This document shows positions 1-12,781 of a stretch of DNA of 64,000 bases, one piece after another. This stretch comes from EW11 sp035765635 (GTDB lineage Bacteria; Verrucomicrobiota; Verrucomicrobiia; Opitutales; Opitutaceae). Numbering within the stretch: the stretch's first letter is position 1; every line of letters begins with the position of its first letter. The stretch is from the NCBI GenBank assembly GCA_035765635.1, contig DASTWZ010000007.1:1-64000 (forward strand), given 5' to 3'. The position numbers and the translations under genes are program-made. The notes below the pieces were generated by a model. The model saw only the letters and a list, made by a program, of their open reading frames with translations, ran no database searches and was not told where the DNA came from.

Positions 1-86
1 TTCGCCACCTCCTCTCTCGTCCCTTCTTTCGCTTCGTACGCCGCCACGATTCTTTCCCGCAAATCCAACGAGATCGGCTTCTTCAT
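1..86 (-). CDS. IS630-type transposase, N-terminal fragment (cut by window edge)
   Basis: An ATG at 86-84 on the minus strand opens a frame that stays open to the window edge. The 28 visible residues begin MKKPISLDLRERIVAAYEAK and continue with a Gly-Thr-Arg-Glu-Glu-Val-Ala stretch. This is the pattern of the first helix-turn-helix segment of IS630-family transposases or their split first ORF. A purine-rich stretch lies just upstream of the ATG. The rest of the gene is outside the window, so it cannot be said whether the element is intact, split by a programmed frameshift, or decayed. No terminal inverted repeat was identified in 87-226. Confidence 0.6.
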   Translation of the reverse strand, partial: MKKPISLDLRERIVAAYEAKEGTREEVA

Positions 87-244
87 CCCCACATCCTACC
101 ACATTTTCCTACGGCTACAACTTTATTTGAAACGCTCTAGCATTCAGACCCGTTCAGCCTTCAGCCTTCTTCCTTCAGCCTTCGCTTTCCCTCGTTCGCC
201 AATAATCTCGCGAACCGCTTCGCGAATTGTGCGTCTACGGGCGG

Positions 245-1018
245 ATGAAAGTATTCCTCTCCATCGTCGGCGTCATCGTCGCATTGCTGGTGATTGGCTT
301 CTTCATCCTCGCATTCTCCCTCGGCTCGATCGTCAAGAAGGGCGTGAACGCCAAGGGGCCCGAGATCACACAATCCAGTGTCGTTCTTGGCGGCGCAAAA
401 ATTTCTCCTTTCTCCGGCAAAGGCACTCTCAGCGATCTCGTGATCGGCAATCCGGCGGGCTGGACCAGCGATCACGCGTTTTCCCTCGGCCAGATCGCGA
501 TCGACGTCGAACCGAAGTCGCTCCGCGGCGATCACGTGATCGTCAACTCCATCGCGATCGAAAAACCGGACATCATCTACGAAACAAGAATCACGAGCAG
601 CAATCTGCAGGATCTCCTGAAAAATATTCAGCAGGCCACCGGCAGCTCGGGCGAAAGCAAAACGTCCGAAGGCAAGCCGGTGAAAATCGAACTGCGTGAT
701 TTCACGCTGAACGATGCGACGATCACCGTCGTCGCGGGCGATCGGAAACAGTCCGTGAAAATGCCCGCGATCCATCTTCAAAATCTCGGCACGAACGAAG
801 GCGGCCTCACGCCGCAACAACTCTCGGTCGCGATCGTGAAGGAAATCACGACCCAGGCCGTGCAGGCCGCCGCCCAGGTCGCGATCGACAGCGGTCTCCT
901 CGACAAAGCCGGTGCGAAAGCCACGGAAGGTCTGCGCAAATTGCTCGGCGGAGAAAAATCGAAAGACACGTCCTCCGCCCCCGCGCCCTCTTCCACTCCG
1001 GCTCCCGCCAATCCTTGA
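245..1018 (+). CDS. AsmA-like membrane-anchored protein
   Basis: 257-residue protein with one N-terminal hydrophobic helix (about residues 4-28, VGVIVALLVIGFFILAF) and a mostly beta-type soluble region. The motif GKGTLSDLVIGNP followed by a segment on VNSIAIEKPDIIYE resembles the repeating strands of AsmA/DUF748-type proteins, which in other bacteria act in the cell envelope or in lipid transport. The C-terminus is low complexity, rich in Ser, Pro and Ala. I chose the ATG at 245 because it directly precedes the membrane helix; an in-frame start at 227 would add six residues. Its stop overlaps the earliest possible start of the next gene. The family assignment is by pattern only and the function is unknown. 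Confidence 0.6.
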   Translation: MKVFLSIVGVIVALLVIGFFILAFSLGSIVKKGVNAKGPEITQSSVVLGGAKISPFSGKGTLSDLVIGNPAGWTSDHAFSLGQIAIDVEPKSLRGDHVIVNSIAIEKPDIIYETRITSSNLQDLLKNIQQATGSSGESKTSEGKPVKIELRDFTLNDATITVVAGDRKQSVKMPAIHLQNLGTNEGGLTPQQLSVAIVKEITTQAVQAAAQVAIDSGLLDKAGAKATEGLRKLLGGEKSKDTSSAPAPSSTPAPANP

Positions 1019-1029
1019 TTTGCCCTCTT

Positions 1030-1749
1030 GTGGAATCAGTCAGCAAACACGACGAATTCGATCTGGAACTACCTGAGCCTACAGCTCCCATCACGCCGCA
1101 CGGAGTGCGCGACGTGTTGAAATGGTTGCGCGCGCGCTGGGTTTTTCTTTTCAGCGGCAGCTACATCAAGCGTTCCGGTATCCGAAATGTGGTTACAATC
1201 AACGACGCGGTGCTGCATTGCTGCCGCATCGAGATTTCCGGCTCGAACAACACGCTCGAAATCCTGCCGGGCGCACGCGCATGGAATGTAGATTTCCGAC
1301 TGGTGGGTGACAATCTCCACTGCCGCATCGGCGCGAATTGCCGGATCTACGGAGGAAATTTCATCCTCGAAGATTCGCGCAGCCGCTTGCACGTCGGGGA
1401 TGGAACCACCCTGTACGCACCGATGGTCGTCGCCCAAGAGGGCGGCTCGATCGTCATCGGCCAGGACTGCCTGATTGCCTACGGCACCGACCTGCGCAAC
1501 AGCGATGCGCACTCCATTCTCGATGCGAATACGCAGGAACGCATCAACCCGGCGCGCGACATTCGCATTCGCGATCACGTCTGGATCGGCGCCAATTGCC
1601 AGATCCTCAAGGGCGTCACGGTTGCCGAGGGCGCGATCGTCGCCGCACGCTCCATCGTCACCAAGGATGTTTCGCAACGCACACTCGTCGCCGGCTCTCC
1701 TCTGCGCGTGCTCCGCGAAAATGTCGATTGGGACGCCCGTCGCATCTAG
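1030..1749 (+). CDS. Hexapeptide-repeat acyltransferase
   Basis: 239-residue protein of the left-handed beta-helix acyltransferase class, which transfers acetyl or other acyl groups from CoA, commonly onto sugars. Repeated [IV]-G-x-x hexapeptide turns run through the C-terminal two thirds (IGQDCLIAYGTDLRN, IRDHVWIGANCQILKGV, VAAGSI-like turns). The NSDAHSI segment carries a likely catalytic His, and the ending VAGSPLRVLREN is typical of the family. GTG at 1030 is the preferred start; an in-frame TTG at 1015 would overlap the upstream gene by 4 bp. The nearby polysaccharide locus suggests surface sugar decoration, but that is an inference. Confidence 0.78.
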   Translation: MESVSKHDEFDLELPEPTAPITPHGVRDVLKWLRARWVFLFSGSYIKRSGIRNVVTINDAVLHCCRIEISGSNNTLEILPGARAWNVDFRLVGDNLHCRIGANCRIYGGNFILEDSRSRLHVGDGTTLYAPMVVAQEGGSIVIGQDCLIAYGTDLRNSDAHSILDANTQERINPARDIRIRDHVWIGANCQILKGVTVAEGAIVAARSIVTKDVSQRTLVAGSPLRVLRENVDWDARRI

Positions 1750-1769
1750 GGTTTATTACTTTAACGGAG

Positions 1770-1850
1770 CGCCGGCCTCCGGCCGGCTACCCGAAAAAGT
1801 GTCCCGCTTTGCGGGACGCTAGATTTGGCTGGACCGGCCGGAGGCCGGCG
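1770..1850. repeat. GC-rich nested palindrome (REP-like element or terminator)
   Basis: Two 17-bp arms, CGCCGGCCTCCGGCCGG at 1770-1786 and its perfect reverse complement at 1834-1850, enclose a second hairpin, GTCCCGC-ttt-GCGGGAC, at 1801-1817. The element lies in the 260-bp gap between the acyltransferase and the hybrid kinase. It has no T-tract, so a simple intrinsic terminator is unlikely, although it could slow transcription or stabilise the mRNA end. The arrangement is like bacterial REP/BIME elements. The rest of the gap (1751-1769 and 1851-2009) shows nothing recognisable. Confidence 0.75.
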
Positions 1851-2009
1851 ATCCGTTGGCGCTCGATTGGCGACACGTGGGTGACCCGTTGACGACCCGT
1901 TAGTGACCTCGTGCTTTACGCTTTTTTGAGAAATAAGACGGCCGCTTGGCTCCGGAATATCTCAACCGCGCGGCAGAAAGTTCCGATACAAGGGGCGATC
2001 CCCAACGGC

Positions 2010-5984
<3,975 letters not shown>

Positions 5985-6058
5985 GGGCGCGGTTGGGGGT
6001 TTCACGATGGGAAACTGCTCGCCGGACAAGGGGTTTCGTGGTTTCACCCGTCCTCCAA

Positions 6059-6970
6059 ATGCCGTCGCCAGCCGTTAGTATCTGCATCCCAGCCTACAAG
6101 GCGGAACGCTATCTTCGTGAGACGCTCGATTCCGCGAAGGCGCAGACGTTCACGGACTGGGAAATGATCGTGACGGAAGACGGCTCCCGCGATGGCACCG
6201 AGCAGATCGTCAACGACTTCGCGAAAGGCGTGAGCCAGCGCGTCGTTTATCATCGCCACGACCCAAACCGCGGGCTGCCGGCGACGCGTAATCATGGGAT
6301 TTCCACCGCGACCGCGCCTTGGATCGCGCTTTTGGATTCGGATGATCTTTGGTTGCCTACGCATCTGGAGGACCTGATGAGCCGCGCGGCGCAAGGAGGC
6401 GTGGATTTGGTCCATGCCGGCTCTCGACTTTTCGACAGCGATACCGGCAAGGACCTCGAGCTGCGCGTGCCGAGCGCGGAGGACATCGCGACGTTTCCCA
6501 CGTCGCTTTACGACGGGAGCTACATTATCCAGCCCTCGTCGGTTCTTCTCAGCCGCGATCTTTGGAAAAAAGTTGGAGGTTTTAATCCCGAGTTTCGCTA
6601 CGTGGAAGATCGCGAAATGTGGCTGCGTTGCGCTCGCGCGCTTGGCCGCTTCGCGTACACGGGAAATGTCACGATGCGTTATCGGAAGCACGCGTCGGCG
6701 CTTTCCAAGCACGCGGCCCCGATGGCGCTGGCGCTAGCCCAAGTTTGCGAGCAGCACGTCGATTGGACCGGGCTACCCAAAACGCTTCGCCACCAAAAAA
6801 CCGTTGGCGCGTGGACGGCGGCAGGGCGCATTTCGTTGCGCGAGCAACCGAAGGCCGCGGCGCGCTATTTTGCGAAAGCGCTTCGGTACAGTAGACTTAA
6901 TCCGCGCCTTTGGGCTTACTGGGCGACTGCCACGGTCCTGGGCTGGTCCAAGCCCTCTTCAACGAAATGA
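6059..6970 (+). CDS. Glycosyltransferase family 2
   Basis: 303-residue GT-A fold glycosyltransferase that would add a sugar from a nucleotide-sugar donor to a growing polymer. The start (VSICIPAYKAERYLRETLDS), the TEDGSRDGT loop and the metal-binding DSDD motif in WIALLDSDDLW are standard for family 2, and EDREMWLRCA fits the ED general-base region. ATG 6059 places the Rossmann-like strand at the N-terminus; the frame is open further upstream to 5912, but that part overlaps the kinase gene. The stop overlaps the next ATG by 4 bp (ATGA), implying translational coupling. First gene of the locus. Donor and acceptor cannot be read from the sequence. Confidence 0.9.
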   Translation: MPSPAVSICIPAYKAERYLRETLDSAKAQTFTDWEMIVTEDGSRDGTEQIVNDFAKGVSQRVVYHRHDPNRGLPATRNHGISTATAPWIALLDSDDLWLPTHLEDLMSRAAQGGVDLVHAGSRLFDSDTGKDLELRVPSAEDIATFPTSLYDGSYIIQPSSVLLSRDLWKKVGGFNPEFRYVEDREMWLRCARALGRFAYTGNVTMRYRKHASALSKHAAPMALALAQVCEQHVDWTGLPKTLRHQKTVGAWTAAGRISLREQPKAAARYFAKALRYSRLNPRLWAYWATATVLGWSKPSSTK

Positions 6971-7899
6971 ACTCCGTTGTTTGCACTCTCTTCGAAGGCC
7001 ATTACCACCTCGGCGCGGCTGCGTTGGTCAATTCACTTTGGGCTTCCGGCTTTCGCGGACGCGTGATCTGCGGGCTGCGCGGAGATTTTCCACCCTGGTC
7101 CGAGCCGTCGCGCGCCGAAGCAAACGGCATCAAGGTCCGTGATTTCGGCGAAGGTTTCGAAGTCTGGTTCGTGCCCTGCTCGACCGCGATGCACTTCACG
7201 AACTACAAGCCGACTTTCATGCTGGAGATGTGGGACGGTCCCGCCGCGGGCGCGGATCGGTTCTACTATTTCGATCCTGATATCGTGGTGAAATGCCCCT
7301 GGGAAGTGATCGAACGCTGGGCGGAGAACGGCGTCGCCGTGTGCGAGGACGTGAACTTTTATCTGCCCCCACGCCACCCGCTGCGGATCGGCTGGATGCA
7401 CTGGCTGAAGTCGCTCGGCATCCCGCTGCTCAACGCGGAGCGCGAGCGCTATTACTCCGGCGGCTTCATCGGCGTGCCGCGCGAGATGAAGGAATATCTG
7501 AAACTCTGGGAAACGTTGATCGCCAAAATCGGAGAAGTCAGTGGCTCGTTGAAAACGTTGAAACAAGGATCGGCCAACTCGCTTTTCCATTCCATGGACC
7601 AGGACGCCATGAACATCGCCTTCATGGCCTCGAACGTGACCATCAATGCGGCCGGTCTCGAGGCGATGGATTTTTCCACGGGCGGACACATGCTCTCTCA
7701 CGCCATCGGTTCGCGGAAGCCGTGGAAAGGCGGCTTCATCACACACGCTTTGAAAGGTTATCCGCCCTCGCGTCCCGTGCGGGCGTTTTTCGAACACATC
7801 GATCGGCCAATCCAGGTCTTCTCGGCAAGCGAAAGCAAAAAGCTTCTGCGCAGCCTGCGGATCGCGTCGGTCATCGGACGTTTCCATCGCCGCGCATGA
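6967..7899 (+). CDS. Putative nucleotide-sugar glycosyltransferase (GT-A-like, DPD motif)
   Basis: 310-residue soluble protein. The N-terminus MNSVVCTLFEGHYHLGAAAL is typical of glycosyltransferases that start with a strand-helix unit and the phrase 'LGAAALVNSL'. A DPD metal-binding motif lies in FYYFDPDIVVKCPW, followed by a conserved-looking GGFIGVPREMKEYL segment and SMDQDAMNIAFM near the end. The pattern resembles sugar transferases of the GT8/nucleotide-diphospho-sugar transferase superfamily, but the exact family is unclear. ATG 6967 overlaps the upstream stop by 4 bp. Confidence 0.7.
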   Translation: MNSVVCTLFEGHYHLGAAALVNSLWASGFRGRVICGLRGDFPPWSEPSRAEANGIKVRDFGEGFEVWFVPCSTAMHFTNYKPTFMLEMWDGPAAGADRFYYFDPDIVVKCPWEVIERWAENGVAVCEDVNFYLPPRHPLRIGWMHWLKSLGIPLLNAERERYYSGGFIGVPREMKEYLKLWETLIAKIGEVSGSLKTLKQGSANSLFHSMDQDAMNIAFMASNVTINAAGLEAMDFSTGGHMLSHAIGSRKPWKGGFITHALKGYPPSRPVRAFFEHIDRPIQVFSASESKKLLRSLRIASVIGRFHRRA

Positions 7900-7960
7900 A
7901 GTTTTACTCGCACGGTTCCTGCGTGAACGCTCCGGGCAAAGCCCTGTCTCTTCGGCGCCC

Positions 7961-9109
7961 ATGAAAATCCTTTTCCTCTGTACGTCGCTCGAACCCGGCC
8001 GAGACGGCGTGGGCGACTACACGCGTTTGCTCGCGGACGCGTGCGTCAGCGCAGGGCACGACGTGCGATTGCTCGCGCTCAATGACGAACATCTCGTCAG
8101 CGGAGGAACGGAGTTTCAAAAAGGCCCCAATCACGATCTGCGCTGCATTCGTCTGAGTCCGAACGAACGTTGGGACGAGCGGTTCGTGACGACCCAGGCG
8201 ATCATCAACGAATACAATCCCGATTGGCTGAGCTGGCAGGTCGTGCCGTATGGATTTCATCCCAAAGGATTGATTCCGCATCAGGTGGCCGGCTTCGGCG
8301 AACTCGGTCGCGGTCGCAACGTGCACGTGATGTTGCACGAATTGTGGATCGGACTTTCCCGCGGCGAGCCGATGAGAAACATCGCCTATGGCACGCTGCA
8401 GAAGCGTCGGTTGATGCAGTTCCTGCGTGCGCTACGGCCCGTGCGGATTCACACGAGCAACGTCACGTATCAGACCGTGCTCGCGCGCGAAGGCTGCACC
8501 TCGCACATCCTCCCGCTCTTCGGAAATATTCCCGTGACCGAGATCGTGCCGCCGGTGCCCGACTCCACGCAGTGGGTGGGCGGAATTTTCGGAACGGTGC
8601 ATCCTCAACTCAATCCGTTCCCTTGCTTCGACACTCTGGTGGAAGGCGCGCGCGCCTCAGGACGGAAGCTGAGAATTCTCGGGATTGGCCGGCTAGGCGA
8701 ATATGGCGAACAGATGTTTTCCGAATGCGCGCAGGAATACGCCGGCGCGATCGAGTTCAGCGTCGTCGGAGAAAAAGAGCCCGTGGAAGTTTCGCGACTG
8801 CTGCAGAGCCTTGATTTCGGCATCGCCACGCATCCCTGGGCTCTCATCGGCAAGAGTGGAGCGGTGGCGGCGATGCTCGATCACGGTCTGCCGGTGGTCG
8901 TGCCACGCGATGATTGGGTGCTCCGCGTGCGGCCCATCGTCGTCCCGCCGATCGATCAACTGGTCTTTCAACTTTCCGAAATGCCGCCCGAGCTGATGGC
9001 TGGGCGCATGGCGCGCCGCCAGGCTCCGGCGCCTCGTCTGCCAAGCATCGCGGCCATCTACATCGACAGTCTCGAAGCGCTGTCGGCCAATCTTCAGTTC
9101 GACGCGTGA
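7961..9109 (+). CDS. Glycosyltransferase, GT-B fold (family 4-like)
   Basis: 382-residue protein starting MKILFLCTSLEPGRDGVGDY, the glycine-rich first strand and loop of GT-B glycosyltransferases. The middle has VHVMLHELWIGL and the C-terminal half IFGTVHPQLNPFPCFDTLVEG and LRILGIGRLGEYG. The usual EX7E donor-binding segment is poorly conserved (GKSGAVAAMLDHGLPVVVPRD occupies the place), so activity or donor choice may differ from its neighbours. It lies 61 bp after the preceding gene and its stop overlaps the next start. Confidence 0.75.
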   Translation: MKILFLCTSLEPGRDGVGDYTRLLADACVSAGHDVRLLALNDEHLVSGGTEFQKGPNHDLRCIRLSPNERWDERFVTTQAIINEYNPDWLSWQVVPYGFHPKGLIPHQVAGFGELGRGRNVHVMLHELWIGLSRGEPMRNIAYGTLQKRRLMQFLRALRPVRIHTSNVTYQTVLAREGCTSHILPLFGNIPVTEIVPPVPDSTQWVGGIFGTVHPQLNPFPCFDTLVEGARASGRKLRILGIGRLGEYGEQMFSECAQEYAGAIEFSVVGEKEPVEVSRLLQSLDFGIATHPWALIGKSGAVAAMLDHGLPVVVPRDDWVLRVRPIVVPPIDQLVFQLSEMPPELMAGRMARRQAPAPRLPSIAAIYIDSLEALSANLQFDA

Positions 9110-10215
9110 ACATCCTTTTCTATGTGCCACAAATGGCGACTTACGGCGGCATCGAGCGTCACGTGTGCGTCCTCGCCGAAGAAGCCGCGAAGCGGAATCA
9201 CAACATCCGCTTTCTCACGACGAGCAATTCGTTGAACGAAGCCGCGCGCGGAAGTTTGCTGGGCTACGGCGTGGATTTTCGCGAACTGCCCCGCGCCCGC
9301 GACAAGGTCACGCAATGGTCGAAGCTGCTCTGGCTGAGCCGAGAAGTGCTCGCAGCGAAGCTGATGAAGTGGGACATCATCTACACGAACGGACAAAGCT
9401 CCCTCGCCGCCGTGGTCTGGCGCGCTGCCGGCCGTCGCACCCGAATCATTCATCATCATCACACCGCCGCGGACGCCTCAGAGCGAAAAACCTGGGCGCC
9501 GGCTTTTCGCAAAGTGCTGCAGCGCGCCCCTGAGATCGTGGGCTGCAGCGTCGCCACCTGCGAAAATATCGCGGCCGCGACGGGCCGCGGAAATATTCGT
9601 TATCTGCCGTATTTCACGGCGTGCCCCGTGGCGCGCGAAGAAGTGACAAACTCGGTCTACACGCCTGGCCAGCCGCTGGCCTTCGGTTTTGTCGGGCGAC
9701 TGATCGAAACAAAAGGCATCGGGATGATCTGCGAGTTGAGCCAGCGCCCGGAGCTGAGCGCGATCACCTGGCACATTTATGGCTCCGGACCCGACTACCC
9801 GGACACCTTGTTCCAGTCGTATTCAAGAATCCGATACCATGGCCCGTACCGCGATCTCGCGCGATACGGCGAAATTCTGCGCGAGCTGGATGCGATCGCC
9901 CTTTTTTCCCAACACAACGAAGGCATGCCGCTCAGCTTGATTGAATCGATGTCCGCCGGGCTGCCGTGGATCGCGAGCGACAAAGGCGGCACGCGCGAAC
10001 TCGCCGGCAGTCCGGAAAATTGCGTGATCGTTCGAGATCCCAAGGACGTGGCGAAGACCGCGGAGGACACGCTCACGCTGGTCGATCGACTTTATTCAGG
10101 AAAAACTTCGCGCCTGGCCCAGCGCGCAATCTACGACGAAAAATTTGCCCCGCCCCGCGTCTCCGAACTCTGGTTCAACTATCTCGAGGGCACGCGCGCC
10201 CTCGCCTCCGCGTAA
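9106..10215 (+). CDS. Glycosyltransferase family 4
   Basis: 369-residue GT-B protein. It begins with GTG (9106) overlapping the upstream stop by 4 bp: VNILFYVPQMATYGGIERHV, with the GGIERH loop typical of GT4. The C-terminal domain has FGFVGRLIETKGIGMICEL and the nucleotide-binding EGMPLSLIESMSAGLP, holding the two Glu of the EX7E motif. The open frame runs upstream to 8914 but that part overlaps the previous gene and lacks homology-like pattern. It probably adds one residue of the polymer made by this locus. Confidence 0.87.
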   Translation: MNILFYVPQMATYGGIERHVCVLAEEAAKRNHNIRFLTTSNSLNEAARGSLLGYGVDFRELPRARDKVTQWSKLLWLSREVLAAKLMKWDIIYTNGQSSLAAVVWRAAGRRTRIIHHHHTAADASERKTWAPAFRKVLQRAPEIVGCSVATCENIAAATGRGNIRYLPYFTACPVAREEVTNSVYTPGQPLAFGFVGRLIETKGIGMICELSQRPELSAITWHIYGSGPDYPDTLFQSYSRIRYHGPYRDLARYGEILRELDAIALFSQHNEGMPLSLIESMSAGLPWIASDKGGTRELAGSPENCVIVRDPKDVAKTAEDTLTLVDRLYSGKTSRLAQRAIYDEKFAPPRVSELWFNYLEGTRALASA

Positions 10216-10233
10216 TCGAACGCTGGTCCTTCG

Positions 10234-11430
10234 ATGAATCTGAAACGCTGTGTGAAAGGGGCTGAGAAACTGGTGCGCATCGGCCGATTGCGCGCGCTTT
10301 CCGGTGCGCGCGAAGTTGCGTGGCTGCGCACACGCTTGAACTTGCCGCGCAACGACACCTTCGACCTGCGGCATTCCCGCTCGGAAAACGTGCGCGTGAC
10401 CGAGGTCGATGCGCCGATCGCCTTTGATCGCACGCTCCCGTACATGCCCGGCGAACTCGAGCCGCACGAAACGTTTCTCAAGGAAAAATCCGGCGAATTT
10501 CCTGCGAGCCTTGTCGTCGAATTGAAGCGCGGGCGCTTCTGGAGTTACTACGGCGGTTCCGTGTTCACAGACGGCGGCCACCTCGTGCCGGAACTCTCGA
10601 AAGATGTGTGGGGGCCGCATCTCCACAGCGCATTTGTCCGCGCGCATCTGCCCCAGCCACGACGGCTCGCGGGTGTCACGCTTTCCCTCGTCACGCCCGA
10701 GGCCACGTCGAATTATCACCATTGGACGATGGATCTGTTGCCGCGCGCGGGTTTGGCTCAACGCGCAGGTTATAATTTGTCGGCCTTCGATCACGTTTTG
10801 ATCAAGGGAGCGAAGTCCGCCTTTCAAAAAGAAGGGCTCGCGCGTCTCGGCATCGACGAGAGCCGGCTGATCCGCGTCGGCGACAACGATCTTTTCGAAG
10901 CCGAGCGGCTGGTGGTTCCGTCCGTGCGACACGACAACACCAAGGTGAATTTGCCGGACATGACTTTTGTCCGCCGCCTCTATTTGCCGGAGGAGCCGCC
11001 ACCCTCCGCGGCGGTGCGTCGTCTCTACATCGGGCGGCGCGACGCGGCTTACCGGCGCGTGACCAACGAGCGCGAGCTGTTGAAAGAACTCGCGCCTTTC
11101 GGCTTCGAAGAGATCGCAATGTCGAAGATGAGCGTGGCGGAGCAGGCCAAACTTTTTTCCGAAGCGGAAATGATCATCGGACCAAACGGTTCGGCGTTGG
11201 CCAATTTGCTCTTCGCCAATCGCGCGACGCGGGTCATCGAGTTTTTCGCGCCGGGCTGGGTGGTCGGCTACAATTGGATGATCAGCGCGAATCTCGGGCA
11301 TCCTTACAGCGCAATCATCGGGCGCGGTCCGCGTCCCGCGGCAGGCACCCTGCCGCATGAGATCAAGGCCGACCTCGACGTGGATGTCGCGCTCGTGAAG
11401 TCCACCGTCGAAACCATGCTCGCGCGCTGA
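10234..11430 (+). CDS. Glycosyltransferase family 61 (DUF563)
   Basis: 398-residue protein with the GT61 signature: YHHWTMDLLPRAGLA near residue 165, a central LVVPSVRHDN segment, the YIGRRDAAYRRVTNE strand-loop, and the C-terminal IGPNGSALANLLFA (which replaces the more usual GxHGAxLxN). Family 61 enzymes transfer xylose, GlcNAc or other sugars in plants and bacteria; bacterial members are found in capsule and LPS loci. It starts with ATG 19 bp after the preceding gene and ends 1 bp before the next ATG. Confidence 0.82.
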   Translation: MNLKRCVKGAEKLVRIGRLRALSGAREVAWLRTRLNLPRNDTFDLRHSRSENVRVTEVDAPIAFDRTLPYMPGELEPHETFLKEKSGEFPASLVVELKRGRFWSYYGGSVFTDGGHLVPELSKDVWGPHLHSAFVRAHLPQPRRLAGVTLSLVTPEATSNYHHWTMDLLPRAGLAQRAGYNLSAFDHVLIKGAKSAFQKEGLARLGIDESRLIRVGDNDLFEAERLVVPSVRHDNTKVNLPDMTFVRRLYLPEEPPPSAAVRRLYIGRRDAAYRRVTNERELLKELAPFGFEEIAMSKMSVAEQAKLFSEAEMIIGPNGSALANLLFANRATRVIEFFAPGWVVGYNWMISANLGHPYSAIIGRGPRPAAGTLPHEIKADLDVDVALVKSTVETMLAR

Positions 11431-11431
11431 C

Positions 11432-12703
11432 ATGATTCTGTTCTCACATCCGACCGGGAACGCGAACGTGCGCCATGCCGCGCTGGGGCTGCACCACGCC
11501 GGTTTGCTCGGCGAATTCTGGACGTGCATCAACCACCGCCCCGAAAGTCTTTTCAGCAAGATGCTGCCGGCTTCGCTCGTGAAGCAGTTCAGCCGGCGTT
11601 CTTTTCCGCCCGAGCTGCAGCCGCTGATGAGATCGTATCCGTATTTCGAACTCGGGCGGCTTCTCGCGCCGCGGTTGAAACTCGGGCGTCTCACGCGCCA
11701 CGAGCACGGCGCGTTGAGCGTGGATGCGGTGTATCGCGCACTCGATCGGCGCGTGGCGCGGCGATTGCGCGAGACGGATCGCTTCACTGGCGTGTATGCG
11801 TACGAGGACGGCGCCGCCTGGACTTTTCGCGAAGCGCGCCGACGCGGCCTCCCATGTCTCTACGATCAGCCGATCGGTTATTGGCGCGCCGCCCGCGACA
11901 TTCTCGTCGAGGAAGCCGAGCGCTTGCCCGAGTGGGCCTCAACGTTGATCGGCAACGACGACACCAAGGAGAAAACCGACCGCAAAGATGAGGAGATCGC
12001 GCTGGCCGACGTCGTGTACGCCGCCAGTTCCTACACCCAACGCACGTTACAACAGGCTCCCGGTCTGAAGGCGCGGGTCATCGTGATCCCCTACGGCGCC
12101 CCGCAACGCGCGTCGTCCGTCGCCCCGCTGCGCGCGCCCCGCGTATCCGGAAGTCCACTACGCGTGATTTTCGTTGGCTCATTGGGTCAACGGAAAGGGT
12201 TGTCCTACCTGTTCGAAGCCTGCCGCCAATTGGGCCGCCAGGTGGAGTTGACGATCATCGGCACTCTTCCGCTCGAGCGTTGCGCCGCGCTGGAGAAGGA
12301 ATTGAAAGCAGTGCGATGGATCCCGACCTGCCCTCACGCGCAGGTCCTGCAGGAAATGGCCGGCCACGATGTCTTTCTTTTTCCGTCGCTCTTCGAGGGC
12401 TTCGGCCTGGTCCTGCTCGAAGCGATGGCCATGGGCCTGCCGATCATCACGACGCCCAATACGGCCGGTCCCGACCTCATCGACGATGGCGTGGAGGGCT
12501 TCATCGTCCCGATTCGCTCCAGTGCGGGCATCGCGGAGAAGTTACAGCTGCTTCGCGATGAACCCGACCGCTTGGGCGCGATGGGCGAAGCGGCAAAGAA
12601 GCGGGCGGCAACGTTCACCTGGGCGACCTACGGTGAACGTTTGGCGCAGTCGGTCCGGGAGGCTTGCCAAATGTCTGGTCAAAGCGGCTTAGTTTCCCGA
12701 TGA
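11432..12703 (+). CDS. Glycosyltransferase family 4
   Basis: 423-residue GT-B glycosyltransferase. The N-terminal acceptor domain begins MILFSHPTGNANVRHAALGL; the C-terminal donor domain shows VIFVGSLGQRKGLSYLFEA and the EX7E region LFEGFGLVLLEAMAMGLP. ITTPNTAGPDLIDDGVEGFI follows as expected. The start is 1 bp after the stop of the GT61 gene, so co-translation is likely. Donor sugar not predictable. Confidence 0.88.
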   Translation: MILFSHPTGNANVRHAALGLHHAGLLGEFWTCINHRPESLFSKMLPASLVKQFSRRSFPPELQPLMRSYPYFELGRLLAPRLKLGRLTRHEHGALSVDAVYRALDRRVARRLRETDRFTGVYAYEDGAAWTFREARRRGLPCLYDQPIGYWRAARDILVEEAERLPEWASTLIGNDDTKEKTDRKDEEIALADVVYAASSYTQRTLQQAPGLKARVIVIPYGAPQRASSVAPLRAPRVSGSPLRVIFVGSLGQRKGLSYLFEACRQLGRQVELTIIGTLPLERCAALEKELKAVRWIPTCPHAQVLQEMAGHDVFLFPSLFEGFGLVLLEAMAMGLPIITTPNTAGPDLIDDGVEGFIVPIRSSAGIAEKLQLLRDEPDRLGAMGEAAKKRAATFTWATYGERLAQSVREACQMSGQSGLVSR

Positions 12704-12781
12704 GCGCGCTGTCACACGGGCAGTTCGTTTCGGAAAATTCCAGAGCATGCCACGGCGTGCCGATGCATAGTTTTTGAGCTG

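Noticed and set aside
10096..11787. 563-codon open frame on the minus strand
   Set aside because: It is opposite the GT61 and GT4 genes, which have clear motifs. The frame is a product of GC-rich codon bias and its translation has no family-like pattern.
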